Shown here one piece after another: positions 42,287-52,226 of a stretch of DNA of 64,000 bases; position 1 is the stretch's first letter, and every line of letters starts with the position of its first letter. The notes beneath the pieces were generated by a model that saw nothing but the letters and a program-made list of their open reading frames with translations, ran no database searches and was not told the DNA's origin. Made by a program: the position numbers and the translations under genes. The DNA is taken from the NCBI RefSeq assembly GCF_002214185.1, contig NZ_CP022161.1:3223767-3287766 (forward strand). The letters are read 5' to 3'. Source of the DNA: Streptomyces capitiformicae. GTDB taxonomy: Bacteria > Actinomycetota > Actinomycetes > Streptomycetales > Streptomycetaceae.

Positions 42287-44955
42287 TTGGCCGTCTCGGC
42301 GACCAGGCGCTCGACCGCGTCCACGGCTTCGCCGATGGCGGCCGGGTTCTGGCCACCGCCCTGGGCGACGTCGGGCTTGCCGCCACCGCCACCGCCGAGG
42401 GTCTTGGCGGCCGTACGGACCAGGTCGCCGGCCTTCAGACCGCGCTCGCGGGCGGCCTCGTTGGTGGCGATGACCGTCAGCGGCTTGCCGTTCGCCGTGG
42501 TGAACAGGGCGACCACGGCGGCCCGGCCGCCCTGGATGCGTCCGCGCACGTCGAGGACCAGCTTGCGCAGGTCGTCGGCGGTCGTGCCGTCCGGGACCTG
42601 ACCGGTCACGAGAGCAACGCCGCGGACGTCCTTGGCGGACTCGGCGAGACCGGCGGCTGCCTGCAGAACCTTCTCCGCGCGGAACTTCTCGATCTCCTTC
42701 TCGGCGTCCTTCAGCTTGCCGAGCATGGCGGAGACCTTCTCCGGGAGCTCCTCCGGGCGGCCCTTGATCAACTCCTGGAGCTGGGCGACGACCGTGTGCT
42801 CACGGGCGAGGAAGTTGTAGGCGTCGACACCGACCAGGGCCTCGATACGGCGCACACCCGAGCCGATCGAGGACTCACCGAGGAGCTTCACCAGACCCAG
42901 CTGGGCGGTGTTGTGGACATGCGTACCGCCACACAGCTCCTTGGAGAAGTCGCCGATGGTGACAACGCGGACGCGCTCGCCGTACTTCTCGCCGAACTCG
43001 GCGATGGCGCCCTGCTTCCTGGCCTCGTCGATGCCCATGATGTCGGCGCGGACATCGAGTTCGCGGGCGAGTACCTCGTTGATCTTCTGCTCGACGTCGG
43101 TCATCACTGCCGTCGGAACGGCGGACGGGGAACCGAAGTCGAAGCGGAAACGGCCGGGCTGGTTCTCGGAACCAGCCTGGGCGGCCGTCGGGCCGAGGGC
43201 GTCACGCAGGGCCTGGTGGGTCAGGTGCGTGGCCGAGTGGGCGCGGGCGATGGCGGTGCGGCGACGGCCGTCGATCGAGGCGTGGGCCTTGGCGCCGACG
43301 GTGACCTCGCCGACCTGGACGGTGCCCTTGTGGACGTACACGCCCGGGACCGGCTTCTGGCAGTCGCGGATCTCGATGACGGCACCGGAGTCGACCTTGA
43401 TCCGGCCGGTGTCGCCGATCTGGCCGCCGCCCTCGGCGTAGAACGGTGTGCGGTCGAGGACGATCTCGACCTCGTCGCCCTCGGTGGCGGCGGGCGAGGA
43501 GAGACCGTCGACGAGGATACCGACGACCGTCGACTCGCCCTCGGTGTCCGAGTAGCCGATGAACTCGGTCTCGCCGGCGGTGTCGGCGATCTCACGGTAG
43601 GCGCCGAGGTCGGCGTGGCCGGTCTTCTTGGCGCGGGCGTCGGCCTTGGCCTTGTCCCGCTGCTCCTTCATCAGACGGCGGAAGCCGTCCTCGTCCACGG
43701 AGAGGCCCTGCTCGGCGGCCATCTCCAGGGTGAGGTCGATCGGGAAGCCCCAGGTGTCGTGGAGCAGGAACGCCTTGTCGCCGGGCAGCTGCTTGCCACC
43801 GGCGGCCTTGGTATCGGTGATGGCCGTGTCGAGGATGTTCGTGCCGGCCTTCAGCGTCTTGAGGAAGGCGTTCTCCTCGGCGAGGGCGACCTTCTCGATG
43901 CGCTCGCGGTCGGTGATCAGCTCCGGGTACTGCTGGCCCATCATGCCGATGACGACGTCGATGAGGTCCTTGACGACCGGGCCGGTGGCGCCGAGGAGCC
44001 GCATGTTGCGGATGGCGCGGCGCATGATGCGGCGCAGGACATAGCCACGGCCCTCGTTGCCGGGGGTGACGCCGTCGCCGATGAGCATCACGGCGGTGCG
44101 GATGTGGTCGGTGACCACGCGCAGGGAGACGTCGGAGACCTTGGCATCGCCGTACCGGACACCAGTCAGCTCGGTGGCCTTGTTGATGACGGCCATGGAG
44201 GTGTCGATCTCGTACATGTTCTGCACGCCCTGCAGAATCATGGCGAGGCGCTCCAGGCCGAGGCCCGTGTCGATGTTCTTGCTGGGCAGCTCGCCGAGGA
44301 TCTCGAAGTCCTCCTTCGAGGTGCCCTCGCCGCGCTCGTACTGCATGAAGACCAGGTTCCAGATCTCCACGTACCGCTCGTCGTTGACGGCCGGACCGCC
44401 CTCGACGCCGAACTCGGGGCCGCGGTCGTAGTTGATCTCGGAGCACGGGCCGCACGGTCCGGGGACGCCCATGGACCAGTAGTTGTCCTTCATGCCGAGG
44501 CGCTGGATGCGCTCCTTGGGCACGCCGATCTGCTCGTGCCAGATGCGCTCGGCCTCGTCGTCGTCCTTGTAGACGGTGATCCAGAGCTTCTCCGGCTCCA
44601 GGCCGTAACCACCCTTGTCCTGGGGGCTGGTGAGCAGCTCCCAGGCGTGCTTGATGGCGCCTTCCTTGAAGTAGTCGCCGAAGGAGAAGTTGCCGCACAT
44701 CTGGAAGAACGTGCCGTGCCGGGTGGTCTTGCCGACCTCTTCGATGTCCGGCGTGCGGACGCACTTCTGGACGCTGGTGGCGCGGGTGAAGGAGGGCTTG
44801 ACCTCGCCCAGGAAGTACGGCTTGAACGGGACCATGCCCGCGTTGACCAGGAGCAGAGTCGGGTCGTCCGCGATGAGCGACGCCGAAGGGACGACGGTGT
44901 GACCGCGCTCCTCGAAGAAGCTCAACCAGCGGCGGCGGATTTCAGCCGACTCCAT
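42283..44955 (-). CDS. alaS: Alanyl-tRNA synthetase
   Basis: 890 residues, typical length. Catalytic core (1-450) with [17 protein letters not shown], the editing domain (about 550-710) with the zinc-binding HLTHQAL and the CGGTHV motif, and the DHHA1 C-terminal domain ending in a Gly run ([15 protein letters not shown]). It is followed by overlapping ruvX and preceded by a small membrane-associated protein gene whose stop overlaps the alaS start. Confidence 0.97.
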   Translation of the reverse strand: MESAEIRRRWLSFFEERGHTVVPSASLIADDPTLLLVNAGMVPFKPYFLGEVKPSFTRATSVQKCVRTPDIEEVGKTTRHGTFFQMCGNFSFGDYFKEGAIKHAWELLTSPQDKGGYGLEPEKLWITVYKDDDEAERIWHEQIGVPKERIQRLGMKDNYWSMGVPGPCGPCSEINYDRGPEFGVEGGPAVNDERYVEIWNLVFMQYERGEGTSKEDFEILGELPSKNIDTGLGLERLAMILQGVQNMYEIDTSMAVINKATELTGVRYGDAKVSDVSLRVVTDHIRTAVMLIGDGVTPGNEGRGYVLRRIMRRAIRNMRLLGATGPVVKDLIDVVIGMMGQQYPELITDRERIEKVALAEENAFLKTLKAGTNILDTAITDTKAAGGKQLPGDKAFLLHDTWGFPIDLTLEMAAEQGLSVDEDGFRRLMKEQRDKAKADARAKKTGHADLGAYREIADTAGETEFIGYSDTEGESTVVGILVDGLSSPAATEGDEVEIVLDRTPFYAEGGGQIGDTGRIKVDSGAVIEIRDCQKPVPGVYVHKGTVQVGEVTVGAKAHASIDGRRRTAIARAHSATHLTHQALRDALGPTAAQAGSENQPGRFRFDFGSPSAVPTAVMTDVEQKINEVLARELDVRADIMGIDEARKQGAIAEFGEKYGERVRVVTIGDFSKELCGGTHVHNTAQLGLVKLLGESSIGSGVRRIEALVGVDAYNFLAREHTVVAQLQELIKGRPEELPEKVSAMLGKLKDAEKEIEKFRAEKVLQAAAGLAESAKDVRGVALVTGQVPDGTTADDLRKLVLDVRGRIQGGRAAVVALFTTANGKPLTVIATNEAARERGLKAGDLVRTAAKTLGGGGGGKPDVAQGGGQNPAAIGEAVDAVERLVAETAK

Positions 44956-45329
44956 CAGTGGTCCTCATTCCGGTTGTACGGGTACGACGAGCTCTCGACG
45001 TACCTCGGATTCCTGCTGTACTTCGGGGTGTTGCTGTTCTCGATGGCGATGACGCGCCGGGGGGCCGGAAGCTCCGGCAGCTGGTCGGGGTTGGCCTCGA
45101 TGCCGAGTGCCTCGCCCAGTTCGGCCTCCCGCTGGGCCATGTTGTCGCGGACGTCGAGCGCGAACCCGACCGCCCGGTCCTTGAGCCTGCTGCCCGCCTC
45201 GATCGCCTTGTTCGCAGCCTGGGTGGCGAGGTGCTCGGGGGTGAGCTGCTTGAGCTTGCGGTTGACCTTGGTGGTGGCCCACACTCCGGCGGCAACACCT
45301 GTGGTGAACCAGAACGTACGGCGGAACAT
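44955..45329 (-). CDS. Small membrane-anchored protein (DUF6167-like)
   Basis: 124 residues from the ATG at 45329. A short N-terminal membrane helix ([21 protein letters not shown]) is followed by a charged amphipathic helix ([16 protein letters not shown]) and a polar C-terminal tail ending [11 protein letters not shown]. Its last bases overlap the alaS ATG. A gene like this precedes alaS in actinobacteria, as I recall. Function unknown. A GTG at 45353 could add eight residues. Confidence 0.8.
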   Translation of the reverse strand: MFRRTFWFTTGVAAGVWATTKVNRKLKQLTPEHLATQAANKAIEAGSRLKDRAVGFALDVRDNMAQREAELGEALGIEANPDQLPELPAPRRVIAIENSNTPKYSRNPRYVESSSYPYNRNEDH

Positions 45330-45336
45330 CGCTCGG

Positions 45337-45783
45337 TCAGTCCTTCTTTCCACGGGTGTTTCGCCTGCTCCGGCGCGCGCCCGGAACCGTTCGGCCCACG
45401 ATCACGGTACGCCGCTGCTCCTTGGCCGGCTCGCCCTCGCGGCGGCCGCCCATGGCCCGGCGTACGCCGTAGCCGAAGGCGGCGACCTTGACGAGGGGGC
45501 CGCCGAAGGTGGACGCGACGGTCGTGGAGAGCGCCGAGGCGTTCGACGTGACCTCCTGGACGTCGGACGCGATGGCGTCGACCCGGTCGATCTGCGTCTG
45601 CGCGGAGCGGACGGCACTGGACGCGTCGGCGAGGAGGGGGACGGCCTGGTCGGTCACGTCCGCGACGAGTTTGGTGGTCGCCTTGAGCGTCTGGGCCAGC
45701 CTCGCCAGCGCGACGGCGAGGAAGGAGACCAGGATCGCCCAGAAGACGGCCACCAGGATCCCGGCCACCTCTCCACCGGACAC
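45337..45783 (-). CDS. DUF948-family membrane protein
   Basis: 148 residues. An N-terminal membrane helix (ILVAVFWAILVSFLAVALARL) followed by a long heptad-like helix (about residues 28-90) typical of DUF948 proteins, then a basic tail (about 105-148). Probably an inner-membrane coiled-coil protein. GTG start. It ends next to the DUF6167-like gene and is likely in the same transcript as alaS. Confidence 0.82.
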   Translation of the reverse strand: MSGGEVAGILVAVFWAILVSFLAVALARLAQTLKATTKLVADVTDQAVPLLADASSAVRSAQTQIDRVDAIASDVQEVTSNASALSTTVASTFGGPLVKVAAFGYGVRRAMGGRREGEPAKEQRRTVIVGRTVPGARRSRRNTRGKKD

Positions 45784-45895
45784 TGTGTGCCACCCGCTCC
45801 CTGGAACATTCCTGAACGTCGAAAGTCGTGTCCCGAGCCTATCGCGCCACGACTGCCACTCCGTACCGCATTAAGGCGTACCGCAGCAAGGCGAG

Positions 45896-45940
45896 AGCCC
45901 GCCGTCCCGCCCGCCTCGGAAGGCGGGGAGACGACGGGCT
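45896..45940 (-). terminator. Hairpin downstream of rpsD
   Basis: AGCCCGcCGTC pairs with GACGaCGGGCT (one mismatch) around an inner stem CCCGCCT / AGGCGGG with a CGGA loop, 40 bases beyond the rpsD stop. Confidence 0.7.
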
Positions 45941-45979
45941 GACGCTTGCTGCGTGCGTACTACGTCCGTCGAAAAAGGA

Positions 45980-46594
45980 TCAACGGGCGTAGTACTCGAC
46001 GACGAGCTGCTCGTCGCAGATGACCGGGACTTCCTTGCGGTTCGGCTCGCGGTCGAGGCGGAACGCCAGGGCCTTGAGGTTCACCTGGAGGTAGCGCGGG
46101 GTCTCACCGTCGGCCGCGAAGCCACCCTCGCGGGCGATCTCGAACAGCGGCTTCTGACGGCTGCGCTCACGGACCATGACGACGTCGTCCGGCTTGACGC
46201 GGAAGGACGGCCTGTCGACCTTGTGGCCGTTGACCTCGATGTGGCCGTGAACGACCATCTGACGGGCCTGGTAGATGGTGCGGGCGATGCCCGAACGCAG
46301 GACCAGGGCGTCGAGACGACGCTCGAGCTCGATGATCAGGGCCTCACCGGTCTTGCCCTGAACCTTGGAGGCACGCTCGTAGGCGCGGACGAGCTGACGC
46401 TCGGACACGTCGTACTGCGCACGCAGACGCTGCTTCTCGAGCAGACGGACCTTGTAGTCCGAGTTCTGCTTGCGGCCACGGCCGTGCTCACCCGGCGGGT
46501 AGGGGCGGGCCTCGAAGTACTTGACGGCCTTCGGGGTCAGCGCGATGCCGAGGGCACGCGACTTCTTGACCTTGGGGCGGGACTGGTTCGCCAC
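45980..46594 (-). CDS. rpsD: 30S ribosomal protein S4
   Basis: 204 residues; S4 RNA-binding domain (about 95-160) with [20 protein letters not shown] and [13 protein letters not shown]. There is no N-terminal Cys cluster, so it is the zinc-free type. GTG start with AAGGA five bases upstream. It stands alone here rather than in the alpha operon, as in other actinobacteria with an isolated rpsD. Confidence 0.97.
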   Translation of the reverse strand: MANQSRPKVKKSRALGIALTPKAVKYFEARPYPPGEHGRGRKQNSDYKVRLLEKQRLRAQYDVSERQLVRAYERASKVQGKTGEALIIELERRLDALVLRSGIARTIYQARQMVVHGHIEVNGHKVDRPSFRVKPDDVVMVRERSRQKPLFEIAREGGFAADGETPRYLQVNLKALAFRLDREPNRKEVPVICDEQLVVEYYAR

Positions 46595-46896
46595 TTTTTC
46601 CTTCTTTTCCTTGATTCGGCTGCCTCAGGGTTACGGGAGGTCGCATCCGCAGCCGGGGAATCCCGTCAGGTCCACGAGGGACGTGTCGGGTAGCCGCTCC
46701 CCTGGTCTGGGCACATACATGCAGCACACGAACGGCCCACCGACCGCTCCCGGGATCCGGGTGGTAGTGGGCTGCCCGCGACACCTACGACGGTGCGCGA
46801 CGCTCCTGGATCAAAAGATCCGGCTGGATGTCCCGCCTGAGGCGCCGACCGGAGCCGGACACGGGACGCAGCGCTGTGAAGAAGTCTACAGGGGGT
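46595..46896. other. Intergenic region upstream of rpsD
   Basis: 302 bases without a gene. It contains a small hairpin GGATC-AAAA-GATCC (46808-46821) and, for leftward transcription, a TAGACT hexamer at 46883-46888 that could be a -10 element for rpsD although no clear -35 lies upstream. A structured leader for S4 autoregulation was not recognised. Confidence 0.55.
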
Positions 46897-48252
46897 TCAG
46901 GACTGCTTGCGCCCGAGGTGCTTCCGGGTCCACTCGACAGCGTCCGCGTAGCGCGCCTCGGCGCCGTGCCTGGTGGGGGTGTAGTACGCGCGGTCCTTCA
47001 GGGCGTCCGGGGCGTACTGCTGGGTGGCGATGCCCTCCGGCAGGTCGTGCGGGTAGACGTATCCCTGGGCGTGCCCGAGTTTGGCCGCGCCCTTGTAGTG
47101 GCCGTCCCGCAGATGCGGCGGCACGGGCCCGGCCAGGCCTTTCCGTACGTCCTCCATGGCGGCGCCGATGGCCGTCGTCGCGGCGTTCGACTTGGGGGCG
47201 AGGGCCAGGGCGATGGTGGCGTGGCTGAGGGTGAGGGCGGCCTCGGGGAAGCCGATCATGGCGACGGCCTGGGCGGCGGCGACGGCTATCGGCAGCGCGT
47301 TCGGATCGGCGAGGCCGATGTCCTCGCTGGCGGAGATCATCAGTCGGCGGGCGATGAAGCGGGGGTCCTCGCCGGCCTCGATCATGCGGGCCAGATAGTG
47401 CAGCGCGGCGTCGACGTCGGAGCCGCGGATGGACTTGATGAGGGCGCTGGCCACGTCGTAGTGCTGGTCGCCGTCGCGGTCGTACTTCACGGCGGCCCGG
47501 TCGACGGTTTCTTCGAGGGTCGTCAGGCCGATCTCCCGCTCACCCTTGTCGAGGGCGGCTCCGGCGGCGGCCTCCAGGGCGGTCAGGGCGCGGCGGGCGT
47601 CGCCGCCGGCGATGCGCAGGAGGTGGGCCTCGGTGTCCTCGGGGAGGGTGACGGCGCCCTTGAGGCCGCGCTCGTCGGTCAGCGCGCGCTTGAGGAGGCC
47701 GCGCAGGTCGTCATCGGTGAGCGGTTCGAGGGTGAGGAGCAGAGAGCGGGACAGCAGGGGGGAGATCACCGAGAAGTACGGGTTCTCCGTCGTCGCCGCG
47801 ATCAGGGTGACCCAGCGGTTCTCGACGGCCGGGAGCAGCGAGTCCTGCTGGGCCTTGCTGAAGCGGTGGATCTCGTCCAGGAAGAGGACGGTCTCCTTGC
47901 CGAAGCCGCCGGTGGCTCGGCGGGCACCGTCGATGACCGCGCGGACCTCCTTGACGCCGGCGGTGATCGCGGAAAGCTCCACGAAGCGCTTGTTGGTGGC
48001 CTTGGAGACGACGTACGCGAGGGTGGTCTTGCCGGTGCCGGGCGGTCCCCACAGGATGACGGAGGAGGGGCCGGCCGGGCCGCCCCCCGATTCACCGACC
48101 AGTCTGCGCAGTGGCGAACCGGGCTTGAGCAGGTGCTGCTGGCCCACGACCTCGTCGAGGGTGCGCGGGCGCATCCGCACGGCCAGAGGGCTGGCGGCCG
48201 GGTCCTTCCCCTGGCGTTCTTCTGCTGCGGCGGTGAACAGATCGGGCTCCAC
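46897..48252 (-). CDS. rarA: Replication-associated recombination protein RarA (MgsA)
   Basis: 451 residues, clamp-loader-like AAA+ ATPase that acts at stalled forks. Walker [10 protein letters not shown] (residues 69-77), Walker [11 protein letters not shown], sensor 1 and the C-terminal MgsA tetramerisation domain (about 275-430; [26 protein letters not shown] stretch, with [19 protein letters not shown]) are all visible. GTG start. Ends 302 bases upstream of rpsD. Confidence 0.96.
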   Translation of the reverse strand: MEPDLFTAAAEERQGKDPAASPLAVRMRPRTLDEVVGQQHLLKPGSPLRRLVGESGGGPAGPSSVILWGPPGTGKTTLAYVVSKATNKRFVELSAITAGVKEVRAVIDGARRATGGFGKETVLFLDEIHRFSKAQQDSLLPAVENRWVTLIAATTENPYFSVISPLLSRSLLLTLEPLTDDDLRGLLKRALTDERGLKGAVTLPEDTEAHLLRIAGGDARRALTALEAAAGAALDKGEREIGLTTLEETVDRAAVKYDRDGDQHYDVASALIKSIRGSDVDAALHYLARMIEAGEDPRFIARRLMISASEDIGLADPNALPIAVAAAQAVAMIGFPEAALTLSHATIALALAPKSNAATTAIGAAMEDVRKGLAGPVPPHLRDGHYKGAAKLGHAQGYVYPHDLPEGIATQQYAPDALKDRAYYTPTRHGAEARYADAVEWTRKHLGRKQS

Positions 48253-48320
48253 GCTGAAAACCCTATGTCACGCCACTGACAGTCCGGTCGGGACCGCCTG
48301 CCGGGTCGGAGGGCGGGCCG

Positions 48321-48959
48321 TCAGCTGGTCCAGAAGTCCCACCAGCGGGTCAGGATCAGCATGCCGATGATGCCGATGTGCATGACGGGCAGGACCCAGG
48401 TGAACTCGCCGAAGAATCCCTTCACCCAGGCGGGCGCGGGCAGGAGGCCGTTGCGGATGTTGAACGACGTCACGTACCAGAACATCAGGATCGTGGCGAC
48501 CCAGGCGAGGCAGCACCACAGGCAGAGCGAGTTGATGGTGTACAGCGACTGGTACTGCAGCCAGGTCACGAAGCCGACGCCGAAGAGGGTGCCTGCGTTG
48601 AAGGTCAGCCAGTACCAGCGGGGGAAGGTCGCCCGGGCCAGCAGGCTCATGCCGACGCCGATGACGATGCCGTAGGCGACGAGGCCGAGCATCGGGTTGG
48701 GGAACCCGAAGACGGAGGCCTGGTCGCTCTTCATGATGTTGCCGCAGGAGACCACCGGGTTGAGGCTGCAACCCGGTGTGAAGTTCGGGTCTTCGAGCAG
48801 CTTGAACTTGTCGAGCGTGATGACCCAGGAGGCGAGCAGTCCTGCCGCGCCGGTGATCAGCAGCAGGATCGCGAAGGCGCGACTGCCGCCCACCGTGCGA
48901 GGGGCCTCGGTGTGTGCCCGCTCCGTGGAGGAGACGTCCTTGACTGTCGTCTTGCTCAT
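48321..48959 (-). CDS. Vitamin K epoxide reductase family disulfide-forming protein
   Basis: About 212 residues with five membrane helices. Cys pairs typical of VKOR are present: an outer-loop pair (PGCSLNPVVSCG) and the active-site CxxC on a helix (SLCLWCC). Bacterial VKOR reoxidises a DsbA-like partner using menaquinone. No DsbA-like thiol oxidase is encoded in the window. The ATG at 48959 is chosen; a GTG immediately before it is possible. Confidence 0.9.
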   Translation of the reverse strand: MSKTTVKDVSSTERAHTEAPRTVGGSRAFAILLLITGAAGLLASWVITLDKFKLLEDPNFTPGCSLNPVVSCGNIMKSDQASVFGFPNPMLGLVAYGIVIGVGMSLLARATFPRWYWLTFNAGTLFGVGFVTWLQYQSLYTINSLCLWCCLAWVATILMFWYVTSFNIRNGLLPAPAWVKGFFGEFTWVLPVMHIGIIGMLILTRWWDFWTS

Positions 48960-49044
48960 CACGTCGTTTCCAGCTTCGAAGGGGACTCTGGGGCACGGTC
49001 ATTGTGCCGTACACCCTCGCGCGGGCACCGTTCGCTGGGCATAA

Positions 49045-49081
49045 AAGTCGCCCCTACCACCCGTAAAGGGCGGTAGGGGCG
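49045..49081 (-). terminator. Terminator of hisS
   Basis: A 10-bp stem CGCCCCTACC / GGTAGGGGCG followed on the leftward strand by ACTTTTAT. It lies 14 bases beyond the hisS stop. Confidence 0.85.
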
Positions 49082-49094
49082 GCAACGGCTTGAC

Positions 49095-50357
49095 TCAGCC
49101 CAGTCGGGCCTCCAGCTCGGCCACGATCTCGTTCACGCCGATGGCCACCTGCTCGCCGGACTCCATGTCCTTGAGCTGGACGACACCCTCGGCGAGGTCC
49201 CGCTCCCCGGCGACGATCGCGTAGCGCGCGCCGCTCCGGTTGGCGTTCTTCATCGCGCCCTTGAGGCCCTTCCCACCGTACGAGAAGTCGGCCGCGATGC
49301 CCACCTTGCGCAGCTCCGTGACCTTGGCGAAGAGGACTCGGCGGGCCTCTTCGCCGAGCGGGACGGCGAAGACACTGGTGGAGGCGGGGAGTTCGAGCTC
49401 GACGCCCTCCGCTTCCAGGGCCAGGACCGTACGGTCGACGCCCAACGCCCATCCGACCGACGGCAACGCCGGGCCGCCGATCATCTCGGAGAGGCCGTCG
49501 TAGCGACCGCCGCCGCCCACCGCGGACTGGGAACCGAGACCGTCGTGCACGAACTCGAAGGTCGTACGGGTGTAGTAGTCCAGGCCACGGACCAGCTTCG
49601 GGTCGTCCTCGAAGGAGACGCCCGCCGCCGTGATCAGCTCGCGTACCTCCTCGTGGTACGCCTTGCAGGCGTCGCAGAGGTAGTCACGCAGAAGGGGGGC
49701 TCCCGACAGTTGCTTCTGGACCGACTCCCGCTTGTCGTCCAGGACGCGCAGGGGGTTGATCTCGGCGCGGCGGAGGGTGTCCTCGTCCAGGTCCAGGCCG
49801 CGCAGGAAGTCCTGCAGGGCGGCCCGGTAGACGGGGCGGCACTCCTTGTCGCCCAGGCTGTTGAGGAGGATCCGGAAGTTCCGCAGCCCCAGCGAGCGGT
49901 ACGCCTGGTCGGCCAGGATGATCAACTCGGCGTCCAGGGCCGGGTCCTCGGCACCGATGGCCTCGGCGCCGACCTGGGAGAAGTGGCGGTAGCGGCCCGC
50001 CTGCGGCTGCTCGTACCGGTAGTACGAGCCCGAGTACCAGAGCTTGACGGGGAGGTTGCCCTGCCTGTGCAGGTTCGCCTCCAGGGTGGCGCGCAGCACG
50101 GAGGCGGTGCCCTCGGGGCGCAGGGCCAGCCTGTCGCCGCCCTTGGTCTCGAAGGCGTACATCTCCTTGGTCACGATGTCGGTCGACTCGCCCACACCGC
50201 GCGCGAAGAGCTCCACGTTCTCGAAGCCGGGCGTCTCGATATAGCCGTAGCCGGAGTTCCTGAGCGGCGCGGCGATCGCCTCACGCACCGCGAGGAACCT
50301 CGCCGAGCTGGGCGGCAGCAGGTCGTACGTGCCCTTGGGGGCCTGAAAGGTGCTCAC
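49095..50357 (-). CDS. hisS: Histidyl-tRNA synthetase
   Basis: 420 residues, class II. Motif 2 region [11 protein letters not shown], the histidine-specific signatures [14 protein letters not shown] and [11 protein letters not shown], and the C-terminal anticodon-binding domain (about 325-420). The GTG at 50357 starts the conserved [11 protein letters not shown] segment. It lies 13 bases downstream of the metallo-hydrolase gene. Confidence 0.96.
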   Translation of the reverse strand: MSTFQAPKGTYDLLPPSSARFLAVREAIAAPLRNSGYGYIETPGFENVELFARGVGESTDIVTKEMYAFETKGGDRLALRPEGTASVLRATLEANLHRQGNLPVKLWYSGSYYRYEQPQAGRYRHFSQVGAEAIGAEDPALDAELIILADQAYRSLGLRNFRILLNSLGDKECRPVYRAALQDFLRGLDLDEDTLRRAEINPLRVLDDKRESVQKQLSGAPLLRDYLCDACKAYHEEVRELITAAGVSFEDDPKLVRGLDYYTRTTFEFVHDGLGSQSAVGGGGRYDGLSEMIGGPALPSVGWALGVDRTVLALEAEGVELELPASTSVFAVPLGEEARRVLFAKVTELRKVGIAADFSYGGKGLKGAMKNANRSGARYAIVAGERDLAEGVVQLKDMESGEQVAIGVNEIVAELEARLG

Positions 50358-50370
50358 GGAAGGTCTCTCG

Positions 50371-51087
50371 TCACATTCCTCGTCGGGGAGCCCCGGGGGC
50401 GCCGTGTTCTTGGCGGCCCGCCGCCACTTCCCGCAGGTACGGGTTGGTGGCGCGCTCCTGGCCGATGGTCGTCTGGGGGCCGTGGCCGGACAGCACCACG
50501 GTCGAGTCGTCGAGCGGCAGGCACACGCGGGCCAGCGAGTCGAGCATCTCGGCCATGTCACCGCCGGGCAGGTCGGTGCGTCCGATGGAGCCGGCGAAGA
50601 GCAGATCCCCGGAGAAGAAGACCGAGGGGATCTCGGTCGTCTCGGGCATCCGGAAGGTCACCGACCCCTTGGTATGGCCGGGCGCGTGCGCCACGGACAG
50701 CTCCAGACCGGCCAGCTCCAGCTTGGCACCGTCGGTGAGCTCCTTGACGTCACCGGGCTCCCCGATGGTCAGCTCGCCGAGCAGCGGCATGCCGATGGAA
50801 CGGCCGAGCGCCTTCTCGGGGTCGCTCATCATGTACCGGTCCTCGGGGTGGATCCACGCCGGTACGTCGTGCGCGCCGCACACGGGGACGACCGAGGCCA
50901 CGTGGTCGAGGTGGCCGTGGGTGAGGACGACGGCGACGGGCTTGAGCCGATGCTTCCTGAGCGTCTCCTCGACTCCCTGGGTGGCCTGATGGCCCGGGTC
51001 GATGATCACGCACTCCTCACCGGCGGCGGGGGCGACCAGATAACAGTTGGTCCCCCAGGCCCCGGCGGGGAACCCGGCAATGAGCAC
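50371..51087 (-). CDS. Metallo-beta-lactamase fold hydrolase (glyoxalase II-like)
   Basis: 238 residues. The metal motif THGHLDHVA (His-x-His-x-Asp-His, about residues 55-63), then [23 protein letters not shown] and the last His in SGHGPQTT are intact, so two metals should bind. The family includes hydroxyacylglutathione hydrolases; actinobacteria lack glutathione, so a mycothiol ester is a plausible substrate (inference). ATG start; divergent from the cyclophilin gene. Confidence 0.92.
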   Translation of the reverse strand: MLIAGFPAGAWGTNCYLVAPAAGEECVIIDPGHQATQGVEETLRKHRLKPVAVVLTHGHLDHVASVVPVCGAHDVPAWIHPEDRYMMSDPEKALGRSIGMPLLGELTIGEPGDVKELTDGAKLELAGLELSVAHAPGHTKGSVTFRMPETTEIPSVFFSGDLLFAGSIGRTDLPGGDMAEMLDSLARVCLPLDDSTVVLSGHGPQTTIGQERATNPYLREVAAGRQEHGAPGAPRRGM

Positions 51088-51254
51088 GATCGTCCTTCGA
51101 TTCGTCGTACGAGGGTGGGTTGCTGTGGATCAGAGCCTACCGGCGCTGCCGTTTCCTCAGCGAACCCATATACGGTACGGGTCACACACAAGCAGTCGAC
51201 TCACGAGACGTGCGACGCACCCGTCGACGTATGAGACGTATGAGGAGAGAACCG

Positions 51255-52091
51255 GTGGTCAGCCAGGAGCAGCGGCGGCGTCAGCTCGCCCGGGAGAAGT
51301 TCTTGCGGCAGCAGCAGCGGCGCACCCAGGCCAGGCGCAAGGCACATGTCCGCAACGCCGTGATCGCCTCGGTTCTCGGCGTGATCCTGGTGGGCAGCGT
51401 CGCGCTGTACACGACGGACATCCTCAAGGGCGACGACAAGAAGGACAACGCGAGCGCGGAGGTGACGCCGAGCGCCTCGCCGAGCAAGGCGCCGGACCCG
51501 TGCGAGAAGGCGGCCGCGGGCAAGGTCAAGAAGCTCACCTTCAAGAAGGAGCCCGCGATCACCATCGACAAGACCGCGAAGTACATGATGGATCTGCGGA
51601 CGACCTGCGGTGACATCGGTATAACGATGGACGCGGCAAAGGCCCCGCACACCGTGAACTCGTTCAACTTCCTTGTGAACAAGGGGTACTTGGACCACAC
51701 CAAGTGCCACCGGCTCACCACGCAGGGCATCTACGTGCTCCAGTGCGGTGACCCGCAGGGCACCGGCACGGGCGGTCCGGGCTACACCATCCCGGATGAG
51801 AACCTGAAGGACTCGCGCCTGAAGGGCAATGTGTACCCGGCGGGCACGGTCGCGATGGCGAACCAGTTCAACGCGCAGACCGGCCAGGGCAAGAACAGCG
51901 GCGGCAGCCAGTTCTTCCTGGTCTTCCAGGACAGCCAGTTGCCGGCCAACTACACCCCGTTCGGCACGGTCTCCGAGGACGGCATGAAGGTCCTGAAGAA
52001 GATCGCCGACGCGGGTGAGAACACGGGCATGGGTGATGGGACGCCCAACGCGACCGTGGTGATCAACAAGGCGACTGTCAAGAAGTCCTGA
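51255..52091 (+). CDS. Membrane-anchored cyclophilin-type peptidyl-prolyl isomerase
   Basis: 278 residues from a GTG with GAGGAGAG upstream. A basic, Gln/Arg-rich N-terminus (residues 1-35), one membrane helix (VRNAVIASVLGVILVGSVALY), a Ser/Ala/Asp linker and a cyclophilin domain (about 110-275) with NSFNFLVNKGYLD, GGPGYTIPDE, MANQFNAQTG, NSGGSQFFLVF and TPFGTV. The catalytic Arg region is less clear than in PpiA. Likely folds secreted proteins on the outer membrane face. Confidence 0.92.
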   Translation: MVSQEQRRRQLAREKFLRQQQRRTQARRKAHVRNAVIASVLGVILVGSVALYTTDILKGDDKKDNASAEVTPSASPSKAPDPCEKAAAGKVKKLTFKKEPAITIDKTAKYMMDLRTTCGDIGITMDAAKAPHTVNSFNFLVNKGYLDHTKCHRLTTQGIYVLQCGDPQGTGTGGPGYTIPDENLKDSRLKGNVYPAGTVAMANQFNAQTGQGKNSGGSQFFLVFQDSQLPANYTPFGTVSEDGMKVLKKIADAGENTGMGDGTPNATVVINKATVKKS

Positions 52092-52125
52092 CCGCGAACA
52101 GCGAAATTTCGGTCGCGCGGGATGC

Positions 52126-52210
52126 GGACAGGCAACCCGCCGGTCGCCTATGTTGGCCGTGACGAAACTGTGGACGATGCCCGGGGGAGCTGAGGCCCCC
52201 CGCAGGCATC
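52126..52210 (+). promoter_or_regulatory. Candidate promoter and leader hairpin of the DUF349 gene
   Basis: CGGACA (52126-52131) and TATGTT (52149-52154) are spaced by 17 bases. Downstream, GATGCC-CGGGGG pairs with CCCCCG and GGCATC (52176-52210) with a two-base bulge. The hairpin ends five bases before the ribosome site GGAGGAGG (52215-52222), so it is probably transcribed and may affect translation. Confidence 0.5.
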
Positions 52211-52226
52211 ATGTGGAGGAGGCGCT

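Noticed and set aside
51120..51254. A longer N-terminus for the cyclophilin
   Set aside because: The Arg-rich extension overlaps the divergent promoter region and lacks a ribosome site; the GTG at 51255 has GAGGAGAG.
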